Below, one piece after another: positions 35,499 through 45,006 of a stretch of 64,000 nucleotides of DNA. A program made the translations under genes and the position numbers. The stretch is taken from positions 1,984,001 through 2,048,000 of the forward strand of contig NZ_CP169244.1 in assembly GCF_041902385.1 (NCBI RefSeq), written 5' to 3'. The notes under the pieces are model-generated. The model did not search any database. It was not told the origin of the DNA and saw nothing but the letters and a program-made list of their open reading frames with translations. The stretch comes from Arcticibacter sp041902385 (GTDB lineage Bacteria; Bacteroidota; Bacteroidia; Sphingobacteriales; Sphingobacteriaceae). The stretch's first letter is position 1. Each line of letters opens with the position of its first letter.

Positions 35499-37163
35499 AT
35501 GGCGAACGGAAAGTCTCAGTACCGGCGAACGAGTTGGCTAAATGCTATTTTCCTTGTCCTTACCGCTCTCACCCTGTTAGTGGCGCTCATACTTGCTCAT
35601 CATCTTACCCGGAGGTATGTCGAGAACGAGTTTAACTCCCGGAAGATCGACGTGCTGGAGGAGACTCTGAAGCCTTACAATGACTTTTTTCAGAACAGGG
35701 TGCCTGAAATATCTTTTTACCAGGGCTACCTCGATTCAGCATCAGCTGCACGTTATTCTGATACCGTGTTCCGGAAATACTCGTTTGTTGAAAAAGTGAT
35801 CTTCTATGACACGGAGATCAGTAACGGAGGTGACGCAAAGAGCCGGCGGTTTGATAATCTTTTCATCGCTCCCCGTGCGATCTATCTTTTTGCGAAGGGG
35901 AAGCCGGATTCTACGATTTTAATTAAGACTAGCTGGAATAAGAACCCTCCTGTCCGGGAGATGGACGAGTTTAACAGGATGGCCGTAAAGTTCTCAGCTT
36001 ATATTGCCTCAGCCGATACTTCTATGGTTCCTAACTCGGCGGACTATCTCAGCACGTTCTATAATGTAACGCACAACCGCGTCACCTTTATGAACATTCC
36101 GAGGGAGGAGGAGATGGGCACATTCAAAGATCTTATGTTCAAGAAGCTGCCAAGGTCGCCGGTGTTTGAGCAGGACATCATCTCTTTTCTGCTGAATCCT
36201 GCTAAGCTTTTGATCCGGAATAACCATCAGGAACTCTACCAGCACATCAGCATCAAGCCGGTAGTTTACGAGCTGATGGACACGAACCCGGAGATCGTTA
36301 CCACTGAACTGCCTCTCTCGGGGGCTTTTGCCGATTACAAGTTGTTCTTTACCTCTTCCCAGCACCACCTGAGGGCTGAAATTTACCGGAGGTTTATTCC
36401 TGTTGCGCTGGTGATTCTGTTTATTTACTTTACACTTATCTCTATCGCCTACCTGATATACAGGAACTTGCACATTAATAGTCGTATGTTCAAGTTGCAG
36501 TACGACTTCATAAATAATCTGACTCACGAGTTTAAGACCCCTGTGAGCGTTATTAAGATAGCCGGAAATAATATCCGGAGTGCGGCAAGCCTGTCGGACC
36601 GCGAACGGGCGCACTATGGAAAGATATTAGATGAGGAGGCAGATAAGCTGAACGATCTTATGAACAAACTTCTCTCCTTTACCCAGATTGAGAATCAATC
36701 GATCAAGGTCAAAAAGGAGCTGGTCAATCTTGATACGTTCATCGGGAACATGTCGGGCTCCTACCGTCTTAAATATCCTGACTTTGTTATTTCTTACTCA
36801 ATAACGGGGCTAGAGGCCCTGAATACAGATCCGGTGCTGCTTTCGAGCATCTTTCAGAACTTGATCGATAACGCCTATAAGTATTCACTTCCGGGGAAGA
36901 AGTTCCTTGACATAAGAGTCAGGACGGATAAGGGCCGGGTCTTGTTTTACTTCATTGATAAAGGCATCGGTATCCCGAAGTCCGAAATGGAAAATGTATT
37001 CAAGAAGTTTTACCGGATAGAGAGCCAGTATAATCAGCAGGGTAGTGTGGGTTTGGGATTGGCGTTTTGTAAAGAACTCATTAATTTTATGAACGGAGAG
37101 ATCCTTGTGAAGAGTAAAGTAGGAGAGGGGTCTGAATTTTTAGTCATCTTGCCATTAACGTAG
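35499..37163 (+). CDS. Sensor histidine kinase
   Basis: A 554-residue membrane histidine kinase. The first helix is at residues ~14-34, then comes a periplasmic sensor region of about 265 residues without a recognised fold, and the second helix (IPVALVILFIYFTLISIAYLIY) near residue 303. The dimerisation domain has NLTHEFKTP with phospho-acceptor H343. The ATPase domain has NLIDNAYKYS (N box), DKGIGIP (G1) and GSVGLGLAF (G2). It lies 4 nt after the S9-like lipoprotein gene and 2 nt before its response regulator, so the three form one operon. The signal is unknown. Confidence 0.93.
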   Translation: MANGKSQYRRTSWLNAIFLVLTALTLLVALILAHHLTRRYVENEFNSRKIDVLEETLKPYNDFFQNRVPEISFYQGYLDSASAARYSDTVFRKYSFVEKVIFYDTEISNGGDAKSRRFDNLFIAPRAIYLFAKGKPDSTILIKTSWNKNPPVREMDEFNRMAVKFSAYIASADTSMVPNSADYLSTFYNVTHNRVTFMNIPREEEMGTFKDLMFKKLPRSPVFEQDIISFLLNPAKLLIRNNHQELYQHISIKPVVYELMDTNPEIVTTELPLSGAFADYKLFFTSSQHHLRAEIYRRFIPVALVILFIYFTLISIAYLIYRNLHINSRMFKLQYDFINNLTHEFKTPVSVIKIAGNNIRSAASLSDRERAHYGKILDEEADKLNDLMNKLLSFTQIENQSIKVKKELVNLDTFIGNMSGSYRLKYPDFVISYSITGLEALNTDPVLLSSIFQNLIDNAYKYSLPGKKFLDIRVRTDKGRVLFYFIDKGIGIPKSEMENVFKKFYRIESQYNQQGSVGLGLAFCKELINFMNGEILVKSKVGEGSEFLVILPLT

Positions 37164-37165
37164 AA

Positions 37166-37852
37166 ATGAATAAAGAAATTAAGATTGCAATAGTTGAGGA
37201 CGATGAGAACCTGAGGTTCCTCGTTGCTCACAGACTACAGAACGAAGGATACGAGATTCTGGAATGTGCCTCCGGCGATGGCGCAGAACAATTGATACTC
37301 GACGAACAGCCGGATATTGTACTGCTCGACTGGATGCTTCCGGGTAAACAGGGCTCAGAGATCTGCAAGGCAGTGCGGGATAAGGGGTTTGAGAAGATCA
37401 TCATCATGATGACCGCGAAGGCTCAGGACGTCGACAAAATAGACGCATATCACTTTGGAGTATCTGACTACGTAACGAAGCCCTTTAATATGGACGTCCT
37501 CGTAGCTCTTCTCGAGAACAAGGTGAAGTTTTTGGTAAATAACGAGCGCAGTGAGGTGACCCGCTTTGGAAACATGGAGCATCATCCTCATACCCATTCC
37601 CTGCTCAAAGACGGCCAGCGTGTTGAATTGACGATACTGGAGAACCGCATCTTGCTGTATTTTCTCAAGAACGCAAATAGAGTGATCCAGAGGGAGGATC
37701 TGATGATGGTAGTATGGGGTTATAACTCCGACGTGAATACCAGAACCTTAGACATGCACATTGTACGGCTTAGAAAGAAGATCGAAGACAACCCTGATAC
37801 GCCGCATTATCTGCAGACGGTAAGAGGGGTAGGTTATAAGTTTGTGATCTGA
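37166..37852 (+). CDS. OmpR/PhoB-type response regulator
   Basis: A 228-residue response regulator: receiver domain with acidic pair EDDE at residues 10-13, phospho-acceptor D55 in VLLDWMLPG, and the conserved Lys in DYVTKPFNMD. A winged-helix DNA-binding domain follows, ending with RTLDMHIVRLRKKIEDNP and QTVRGVGYKFVI, diagnostic of the OmpR class. It starts 2 nt after the kinase gene. Targets are unknown; self-regulation of the operon would be usual. It is convergent with the UbiA-like gene, whose stop is only 3 nt away. Confidence 0.95.
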   Translation: MNKEIKIAIVEDDENLRFLVAHRLQNEGYEILECASGDGAEQLILDEQPDIVLLDWMLPGKQGSEICKAVRDKGFEKIIIMMTAKAQDVDKIDAYHFGVSDYVTKPFNMDVLVALLENKVKFLVNNERSEVTRFGNMEHHPHTHSLLKDGQRVELTILENRILLYFLKNANRVIQREDLMMVVWGYNSDVNTRTLDMHIVRLRKKIEDNPDTPHYLQTVRGVGYKFVI

Positions 37853-37855
37853 GGC

Positions 37856-38755
37856 TCAAAGGATCAGATTCAGAGCCAGCACGCAGAGGTATTGAAGTAT
37901 CATCATCCCGTCTAGATAGAAGAAGTAGTAATACTCCGTCTTTTTAGCTGCGGACTTAAAGATGAGCCAGCCAGTTAGAACGATAGTAAGGCTAAGTCCC
38001 CAAAAGTTCGCGTCGGGAACCTTGGTAAAAAGCAGGAGGAGTGCAATGTAAGCAAGAAGGAGTATCTGGCAAAAAAGATATGCCTTCCTTTCTCCGAGCA
38101 TTACCGGTATGGTCTTGAGGTGATGGTTTCGGTCCTCAAAAAGGTCGCGGATATCAAAGGGAACCGTAATGGCTGCGATAAAGAGGAAGCGTTTGCCAAC
38201 CAGCAGGATGGTATCTGCTGCTGAAATTGTGATTTCATGCCGTGCTGCTGTCTCTACAATTGGCAGCAGTACGCAGCTGAGCGACCATATTGTCGCAATA
38301 AGAAATAACTTGAGTCCCGGTATATTCCTAAGCCCGAATCTTTTTTCATTCATCGAGAAGAGCGGCAGGTTGTAGGCTACGGAGATTACCCCAAGGAAGA
38401 ATAAAAGGACAAGAGACGAAACAGACAGGAACAGGGTGAGGGGGATTAATGATATGATGGCGATGATGGTTAATGTGACAGTAAGCCGGTAATGACCAAA
38501 TATCCATCGCACTCGCCGGAAAGGTGACTTCTTGGGCTCTTTTGGCCTTGATAGCAGCATACTGAAGTTGTATAAAGCCAGGGTAGAGCAGAATAAGAGA
38601 GCAAGAACATGCTGGTCGGGCTTTATGCGAAGCAGCTGGTATGTCACAAGCGCTTGTGCAACAGCACAAAGAGCAATAAATAGATTACTGAATAGAAGAA
38701 AATCTGCGCATTGTCTAGTGGTTTTTATTAATAATATAGACTTGGGGTCGGGCAT
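37856..38755 (-). CDS. UbiA-like prenyltransferase family membrane protein
   Basis: A 299-residue membrane protein with about eight to nine helices. The second UbiA-type Asp motif is present in VPFDIRDLFEDRNHHLKTIP, near residue 200. The first motif (NDxxDxxxD) should be near ALYNFSMLLSRPKEPKK but has no aspartates, so activity is uncertain. It could be a degenerate UbiA member with another role. The gene is the last of a minus-strand group (VWA, MoxR, phosphoesterase) and is 21 nt from the phosphoesterase gene. Confidence 0.75.
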   Translation of the reverse strand: MPDPKSILLIKTTRQCADFLLFSNLFIALCAVAQALVTYQLLRIKPDQHVLALLFCSTLALYNFSMLLSRPKEPKKSPFRRVRWIFGHYRLTVTLTIIAIISLIPLTLFLSVSSLVLLFFLGVISVAYNLPLFSMNEKRFGLRNIPGLKLFLIATIWSLSCVLLPIVETAARHEITISAADTILLVGKRFLFIAAITVPFDIRDLFEDRNHHLKTIPVMLGERKAYLFCQILLLAYIALLLLFTKVPDANFWGLSLTIVLTGWLIFKSAAKKTEYYYFFYLDGMMILQYLCVLALNLIL

Positions 38756-38776
38756 GTAATGTCTTCTAAATGAATG

Positions 38777-40093
38777 CTATGATCGCTTTAATTCAAATAT
38801 CGTAATTTCAGGCAAAATTCCAACGCGCCCTGGGTAGCCCAAAAATCCGTATCCTACATTGACGTACAGCTGCTGTGTCTTTTCTTTATAAAGGCCTGCC
38901 CATTCCTTGTAAATGTACTGCACAGGACTCCACTGATATTCCTTCGTCCTTACTCCAAATTGCATACCGTGAGTATGGCCGCTGAATGTAACATCGATGT
39001 CGGGCCGATTTAATATCTGAGCACGCCAGTGTGAAGGATCGTGGGACATCAGTAATTTTACAGGTGCATCATCTGTGCCTTTTACTGCGAGATCGAGCCG
39101 CCCATGTCTTACAAAACGACCAGCTCCCCAGTTTTCAACGCCCAGTATTGCTATTTCCTCGCCGCCTACTTTAAGGCGCCTGTTTTCATTCAGGAGCAGG
39201 TCGTAGCCCATGGTCCTGTGGATGCTTTTAATGGCCGCCAGGTTTTTTGCCTTCGCAGGAGAGGGATCACGTCCGAAATAATAGTCGCCATAGTCATGAT
39301 TACCCAGGACAGAGAAGACCCCCAGAGGTGCCTTGACTTTTGAAAAGATATCCTGATAATCTTTCATTTCACTGGCGATGTTATTTACGAGGTCGCCTGT
39401 GAAAAAGATAAAGTCAGGTTTTTCTTTTAAAAGCATTTCAACTCCCCCCAGCACAGCCTTGCGGTTATAAAAGCTGCCGGAGTGGATGTCTGATATTTGC
39501 CCCAGCTTTATTCCGTCGAACGCCTTTGGAAGATTAGGGAGGTAAAGTGTCTGACGTTTTATGCGGTAGTCATAGCCTCCTTCAACTATTCCCCAGGTAA
39601 GCGAAGCAAATGGAATAGCAGCCACCGCTATACCCGCTTTTACCAGGAACTCAGATCTGCTTATTTTTTCCTCTTCTTTTCTTTCAGGCAAAGAGGCATG
39701 TTCTGCCCGCTGTTCGCGTTCAGCACCCTCGCTTTGCAAGCCTTGTTCAGGGGCGCTTTTATACTTGCTGTACCGCGCTTTTCTCCTGACCCAAACGATG
39801 CCCCTTCTGATGTCGTCCAGAAATAGGAATGGAAGGAAAAATACCTTGGTTACAAAAGTGATGAAAAAAGCGACCAGGATAATCGCCCGCACAGACAGAA
39901 TCAGGTTGAAAAATATACTGGCGAACACGCCGAGGATGAGAAGTGCAGTGTAGCCCCACCAGATAAGGTTGAGAAAGCGATTTGTTTTTTTAGCTTTATT
40001 TCTGCGTATTTCTGAGATTGCGTTAAAAATATACCAGTCAATAAGGAGCAGCAACGCGCTGATGACGAGCAAAGGGATGATTCTGTCGGACAT
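38777..40093 (-). CDS. Membrane-anchored metallophosphoesterase
   Basis: A 438-residue calcineurin-like phosphoesterase. Three N-terminal hydrophobic helices (residues ~7-25, 45-67, 70-95) and a charged linker precede another hydrophobic segment (AGIAVAAIPFASLTWG). The catalytic domain has the full metal-binding set: GQISDIHSGSF, FFTGDLVNN, VLGNHDYGDY, LMSHDPSH and FSGHTHGMQFG. The sequence is similar to YkuE/YaeI-type enzymes that act on membrane-linked phosphoesters, but the substrate is unknown. It is 48 nt from the MoxR gene upstream. Confidence 0.92.
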   Translation of the reverse strand: MSDRIIPLLVISALLLLIDWYIFNAISEIRRNKAKKTNRFLNLIWWGYTALLILGVFASIFFNLILSVRAIILVAFFITFVTKVFFLPFLFLDDIRRGIVWVRRKARYSKYKSAPEQGLQSEGAEREQRAEHASLPERKEEEKISRSEFLVKAGIAVAAIPFASLTWGIVEGGYDYRIKRQTLYLPNLPKAFDGIKLGQISDIHSGSFYNRKAVLGGVEMLLKEKPDFIFFTGDLVNNIASEMKDYQDIFSKVKAPLGVFSVLGNHDYGDYYFGRDPSPAKAKNLAAIKSIHRTMGYDLLLNENRRLKVGGEEIAILGVENWGAGRFVRHGRLDLAVKGTDDAPVKLLMSHDPSHWRAQILNRPDIDVTFSGHTHGMQFGVRTKEYQWSPVQYIYKEWAGLYKEKTQQLYVNVGYGFLGYPGRVGILPEITIFELKRS

Positions 40094-40141
40094 GTTTATC
40101 TTCTACTAAGTACTTTCTGCTTAGAAAGGGTAAAGTTGGGA

Positions 40142-41638
40142 TTATTCTTCATAGTTTCCTTCATCCTCATCGAATTTGGCGTTAAAAAGGCTTTCGAACA
40201 TGTCCTTGAATGAGTACCCGCCATCGAGTGGCGACTTACTGATCTGCGAGAATTCTGAGAGACCGTGAAGGAGGAATTCCATCAAAAGAAGGCGCTGATT
40301 TTCGCTCAGGCGAGGGTGGAACTGTTTTACCACTTCTTTAAGTCCGGGTACGGATGCAAGCGACTTTTTATACTCGTTTAGGGATTGATTGTCACGAATA
40401 TCGAGTGTGTTGCCGGAACCGAACCAGTTGATAATACTTGTATACGGATTTTCTCCCTTTGATCTTTTCGTCTTTTCGGGATCTGGAAAATATTGCAGCA
40501 TCAGGGTCTTGATTGCTTTGCCTACGAGGATGTGTGCAACCTTCGCAGAGCCTTCCTGTTCTCCCTCATATACCAGTTCGATCTTTCCTGTAATGGCGGG
40601 CATAACTCCAACGAAGTCGCATATTCGTACGAATGTTTGGTCTTCGCCATTGATCAGCATCCTCCTTTCTGCATTTGAAATGAGGTTTTCATATGCTGAT
40701 ATTGTCAGACGGGCAGAGACGCCAGACTTTTTATCAATATATTCGGAATTCCTGGCTTCAAAAGCAATTTGTTCCACCAGGTCTTTTACCAGGCCATCTG
40801 CTTCAATTTTTTCCCGCTGTGCTGGAGTCAGCGAAGCCTCCTGCTGGGTGATCTTTCTTGATATCTCAACACTCCTTGGATAGTGCGTCAGGATCTGACT
40901 TTCAATCCGGTCTTTTAAAGGGGTGACAATGGAGCCGCGGTTGGTATAGTCTTCGGGATTCGCTGTAAAAACAAACTGGACATCAAGTGGAAGCCGTAAT
41001 TTAAAACCTCTTATCTGAATATCCTTTTCCTGAAGGATATTAAATAAGGCAACCTGAATGCGGGCCTGCAGGTCGGGAAGTTCATTAATGACAAATATGC
41101 CGCGGTGGGCCCTCGGGATAAGGCCAAAATGGATGACCCGTTCGTCGGAGTAGGTGAGTTTAAGAGTAGCAGCCTTTATGGGGTCAACGTCCCCGATCAG
41201 ATCAGCGACGGTAACGTCAGGGGTTGCCAGTTTTTCGGTATATCTCTCCGATCGGTGTAACCAGGCGATAGGGGTCTCGTCGCCCTTTTCTGCTATCTGT
41301 TGTCTGGCGAACCACGAGATCGGGTTAAACGGATCGTCAAAGAGCTCAGAGCCCTCTACAAAGGGTACGTATTCGTCGAGCAGGTTCACCATCAGGCGTG
41401 CGATCCGCGTTTTTGCTTGTCCCCGCAAGCCCAGCAGCAGAATGTTGTGACGCGAAAGAATGGCAGTCTGAAGATCAGGCATGACGGTGTCTTCATAGCC
41501 AATGATGCCTTCAAACCCCGCTTCCTTGTTCTTCAGCTGATCGATTAAGTTTTCCCGGAGTTCCTCTTTGATGCTCCTGCTTTTGTATCCTGATTTCTTT
41601 AGTTCTCCGAATGTCTTTATATCTTTTAATGTACTCAT
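40142..41638 (-). CDS. MoxR-type AAA+ ATPase (magnesium-chelatase-like)
   Basis: A 498-residue AAA+ ATPase related to ChlI/MoxR. The Walker A motif is LLGLRGQAKTRIARL near residue 90, Walker B is in GIFVINELPDLQ, and sensor 1 is near FVFTANPEDYTNRG. The insertion pattern and C-terminal helical lid fit the bacterial MoxR class, which works with VWA partners as chaperone or metal-insertion machinery. The gene immediately upstream encodes a VWA protein, supporting this pairing. No other chlorophyll or cobalamin chelatase genes are present, so a role in magnesium chelation is unlikely. Confidence 0.92.
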   Translation of the reverse strand: MSTLKDIKTFGELKKSGYKSRSIKEELRENLIDQLKNKEAGFEGIIGYEDTVMPDLQTAILSRHNILLLGLRGQAKTRIARLMVNLLDEYVPFVEGSELFDDPFNPISWFARQQIAEKGDETPIAWLHRSERYTEKLATPDVTVADLIGDVDPIKAATLKLTYSDERVIHFGLIPRAHRGIFVINELPDLQARIQVALFNILQEKDIQIRGFKLRLPLDVQFVFTANPEDYTNRGSIVTPLKDRIESQILTHYPRSVEISRKITQQEASLTPAQREKIEADGLVKDLVEQIAFEARNSEYIDKKSGVSARLTISAYENLISNAERRMLINGEDQTFVRICDFVGVMPAITGKIELVYEGEQEGSAKVAHILVGKAIKTLMLQYFPDPEKTKRSKGENPYTSIINWFGSGNTLDIRDNQSLNEYKKSLASVPGLKEVVKQFHPRLSENQRLLLMEFLLHGLSEFSQISKSPLDGGYSFKDMFESLFNAKFDEDEGNYEE

Positions 41639-41713
41639 GTTTGCTCGTTAGTCTTTTTTTCGTTTTAAGAAATAGTTGGTTGATCGGTTTTCGCACTGAG
41701 CCGTACGGATTCG

Positions 41714-42810
41714 CTAACGTACTGTCCTTCTCCGGTTCCGGATATAGTCTTCAAATATGTATTCTCCCAAACCTTTCAGGGAACTATAAAAGGCTTTTCC
41801 CCCGTTGATTTCAGTGAACTTTCTTACAAATTGCTGAAGGTAGGGATCCCGGGCAATCATAAACGTAGTAATAGGAATATTAAGACGCTTGCACTGCGCT
41901 GCCATATTAAGGGTCTTGTTCACAACCTTACGATCAAGGCCGATACTGTTTTTGTAATACCGTGCTCCTTCTTTCAGACAAGTGGGTTTCCCGTCGGTGA
42001 TCATGAAGATCTGCTTGTTGGTGGTCTTTCTTCGCCTTAGAATGTCAGTAGCCAACTCAAGTCCCGCGTAGGTATTGGTATGGTAGGGGCCAACCTGCAG
42101 GTAAGGAAGATCTTTCAGTGCTATAGGCCAGGCATCATTACCAAAGACGACTATGTCGAGTGTGTCTTTAGGATACTTCGTTCTGATCAGTTCGGCCAAT
42201 GCCATAGCGACCTTCTTGGCAGGCGTAATGCGATCCTCGCCGTAAAGGATCATCGAGTGAGAAATGTCGATCATAAGGACCGTAGAGGTAAGGGTTTTGT
42301 AATCTTTTTCCTCCACTTCCAGATCCTTTTCAGTAATCGCAAAATCGTTGATGCCATGGTTAATCTGGGCGTTATGAATAGAGGCCGTCATGTCGATCTG
42401 ATCCAGGCTGTCTCCAAACTGGAACTCCCTTCTGTCTGCATTTTTTCTTCGCCCGGTCCCGACAGATTGCTGTGGTGGCTCCCCTTGCCCGACTTCTTCA
42501 GCTTACCGAAGATCTCTTCAAGCGCGGAGCGTCTGATGCTTTGTTCAGTCTTTCCGGTTATAGCGAAACCGCCGTTGTCCTTATCCCCATCGATATATCC
42601 TTTCTGCCTGAGATCCTCGATGAAGTCGCCCATCCCATATTCATCGGTAGTGATGTTATATTGCTTGTCGAGCTCATTCATCCAGGCGAGCGCTTCATTT
42701 GCATCTCCTGAAGTGTAGTTAAGAAGCTCTAAAAATAATTTAAACAACTCGTCAAATCCGCCTTTCGGTAGCTCATCTGGCAGATATTGTGAAAAAGAGT
42801 ATCCCCGCAT
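41714..42810 (-). CDS. VWA domain protein, MoxR partner (frame interrupted near 42441)
   Basis: A protein of about 365 residues in two frames (42810-42388 and 42391-41714). The first frame ends artificially after GPGEEK. Adding one base to the coding-strand A6 run (T6 at 42441-42446) continues it as NADRREFQFGDSLDQIDMT into the second frame. The VWA domain carries the MIDAS motif DISHS in VLMIDISHSMILYG, and later MITDGKPTC. The N-terminal 130 residues are helical. It is followed after 75 nt by the MoxR-type ATPase gene. VWA proteins of this type bind substrates or recruit them to MoxR. Confidence 0.85.
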
Positions 42811-43095
42811 ATATTCCTTGCCTTTCAGTTAATGATAACGCAAGTTCTAAGTTAATAGTTTCAGCAGCAGGCGGTGTTTGAGTTTTGTCAAAAACCAGTG
42901 AAACCGGGAACCTGGGATTGGAGGCCGGAGCGCTTGTTCTGTAAAAGCGGAATAAGGCAGGCAGCAATTCGGGCTGAGCCCGAAAGCAGGGGGCTTTCGT
43001 AGAGAAAGACATTGATGAGCTCCATGTTTAAACCCTGATGAAAGTGCGTTGAAAGTTCTTTGGGCCGTTTAGAACTCAGAAAAATCTGCACGCGT

Positions 43096-43995
43096 TTACT
43101 GTTGCGGCTCGGGATTTAAGTGCAGGGAATGATTATTGATCTCGTCAGCACTGTATTCAGGATTGGCTCCCGCGCGTGACGCTACGATCGCTCCTGCAGC
43201 GCAGGCTCGTTCCAGTACCAGCCACGGACTTTCCCGGGCAAGAAAGTTCCTTACGAAGGTGGCAAGAAAGGCGTCGCCGGCACCGACTGTGTCGGCTACT
43301 TTTATCCTGAACCCCGGGTGCCGGTATATCTTATCTTTGTAAAGTACCATCGCACCATGTTGACCCATGGTCAGACAAATGGTGCCGACTTCACAGGCTG
43401 TACTCAGTTCAGTAATGAGTTCCGCGGTTGTTTCAGAGCTGAGGTCATAGAGCTTTACTAGGAAGGCCAGCTCGTCTTCATTTATTTTCAGCACATCAGT
43501 ATTGCTGAGCAATACTGAAAGAGTTCTGTCGTCGAAATGAGGAGGGCGAAGGTTCATGTCAAATATCTTCACCTTTGATAGGCTCAGGAGCTTCAAAAGC
43601 GTTTCCCGACTGGTGGGGAGGCGGCTTGCGAGGCTTCCGAAGACTATCGCGTCGGCTTGTCTTGCTGCCGACTCGAGGTCTTCCCTGAAGATGATCTCGT
43701 CCCAGGCGACTGGCCTGGTAATGGTGTAGGTGGCATGTCCAGCCTTGTCAAGCTCTACTTCCACCTGGCCAGTAGGTAAGGCCGGGTGAGTTTGTATGAG
43801 ACCTGTATTCAAGCCGTATCCTTTTATGAAGGAAACAAGGCCGGAACCGCTTTCGTCCTGACCAATACTGCTAATGAGGCGGCTTTCAGCCCCCTGCCGG
43901 TGGAGGTGCAGCGCTACGTTCATTGGGGCACCGCCGGCCTTCTTTCCCGTTTTAAAGTTGTCCCAAAGGATCTCGCCGAAGCATGCAATATTCAT
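43096..43995 (-). CDS. PfkB family carbohydrate kinase (fructokinase-like)
   Basis: A 299-residue ribokinase-family sugar kinase. Motif 1 (GGAPMNVALHLHRQG) is at residue ~21, and the second signature DTVGAGDAFLATFV, with the catalytic Asp, is at residue ~240. The opening IACFGEILWD and the moderate lid are typical of fructokinases, but the exact sugar cannot be told from sequence alone. It is 55 nt from the JmjC/cupin gene upstream on the same strand. No transporter or glycosidase gene is adjacent. The interval 42811-43095 after it holds nothing recognisable. Confidence 0.9.
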   Translation of the reverse strand: MNIACFGEILWDNFKTGKKAGGAPMNVALHLHRQGAESRLISSIGQDESGSGLVSFIKGYGLNTGLIQTHPALPTGQVEVELDKAGHATYTITRPVAWDEIIFREDLESAARQADAIVFGSLASRLPTSRETLLKLLSLSKVKIFDMNLRPPHFDDRTLSVLLSNTDVLKINEDELAFLVKLYDLSSETTAELITELSTACEVGTICLTMGQHGAMVLYKDKIYRHPGFRIKVADTVGAGDAFLATFVRNFLARESPWLVLERACAAGAIVASRAGANPEYSADEINNHSLHLNPEPQQ

Positions 43996-44050
43996 AATTT
44001 TGAATTTCGATGTTACTAATATTGGGTTTAGTCCGAAGCCGGACCTAAGA

Positions 44051-44932
44051 TTACATCGGCCGGCCTTCTGCTAATGCTTTTTCCGCCCGTTTAATGGCGA
44101 GTCTCTCCTTCCACGACATGTATTTGCTGCTAAGGTTCTTTTTCATGATGTCATCGAATTTTCGCTGGATCGTGAGATTATACAAACTTTTAGCTTTTAC
44201 AGCCAGCGACTTGTCCCATGCTCGGAGCGAAATGGAAAAAGATCCGTCCAGGTATTTCATCCAGTGCCACATGCCGGTTGGCATGAACAGAGTGTCTCCA
44301 TGTTCTAAAAATGCCTCATAACCTTCAATTCCTCTCAGAGCGGGAAATTTCGTAAAATCAGGGTTGGTGATATCGTAATCCTCGAGGGCATAAGTTGCAA
44401 AGGGGATACAATAGAGCCTTTCTTTCCATTTATAGTCGAAAAGTATGATGTGCTTCCTTCCCAGGAAATGGGTATGGAAGATGTGTGCGAGGTCAATGTC
44501 GTAATGAAGGAAGGTTACCGATCCTTTTCCTCCGAAGAACATGTTAGGATAACTGTCGAGAAAGCCGCCTATCAGCTCTTTGGGTGCCCGATAGTCTTCC
44601 AGCGGGCGGGGGGCATGTTTGATCGGGTCGAAAAGAAAGATCCTCAGGTCTGTAGGCTCTTTTTGTATCAGGTCAATGTAGTCGCCGAATTTCATTTCAG
44701 CGGCGGCTGCATTAATAGGCTTCGAAGGGTCGGCTTTTGAGCTGTCGTATAAGGGTACTGCGATGTCGCCCACCGTTTCCTTGAGATAGTCGAATGTCCA
44801 TTTTTCAAAAGCCGGCCAACGCTTTGCCATGTTTTTTATCACAACTGCCCTTCTGGGGAGGAGGTAGTTCTTTACAAAGTCTTCTTTACTGATGTCTTCA
44901 ACGATGTCAATTGGTGTAAGTTTTATACCCAT
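44051..44932 (-). CDS. JmjC/cupin-like Fe(II) and 2-oxoglutarate oxygenase
   Basis: A 293-residue cupin_8-type oxygenase. The iron triad is visible: H-x-D in TFLHYDIDLAH and the distal His in GMWHWMKYLDGS. A conserved Lys (FLGRKHIILFD) would bind 2-oxoglutarate. The start is set at ATG 44932 (MGIKLTPIDI); an upstream in-frame TTG at 44953 is unlikely. Related bacterial proteins hydroxylate proteins or small molecules, and the substrate here is unknown. It may share a transcript with the sugar kinase downstream (55 nt) and HemW upstream (74 nt). Confidence 0.87.
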   Translation of the reverse strand: MGIKLTPIDIVEDISKEDFVKNYLLPRRAVVIKNMAKRWPAFEKWTFDYLKETVGDIAVPLYDSSKADPSKPINAAAAEMKFGDYIDLIQKEPTDLRIFLFDPIKHAPRPLEDYRAPKELIGGFLDSYPNMFFGGKGSVTFLHYDIDLAHIFHTHFLGRKHIILFDYKWKERLYCIPFATYALEDYDITNPDFTKFPALRGIEGYEAFLEHGDTLFMPTGMWHWMKYLDGSFSISLRAWDKSLAVKAKSLYNLTIQRKFDDIMKKNLSSKYMSWKERLAIKRAEKALAEGRPM

Positions 44933-45006
44933 GCAGATGTATTTAAATTTCAAAATTAAGCACCGGCTTGCGGTTAAACAAGGGAAACGAAGACAGTACG
45001 CATTTA

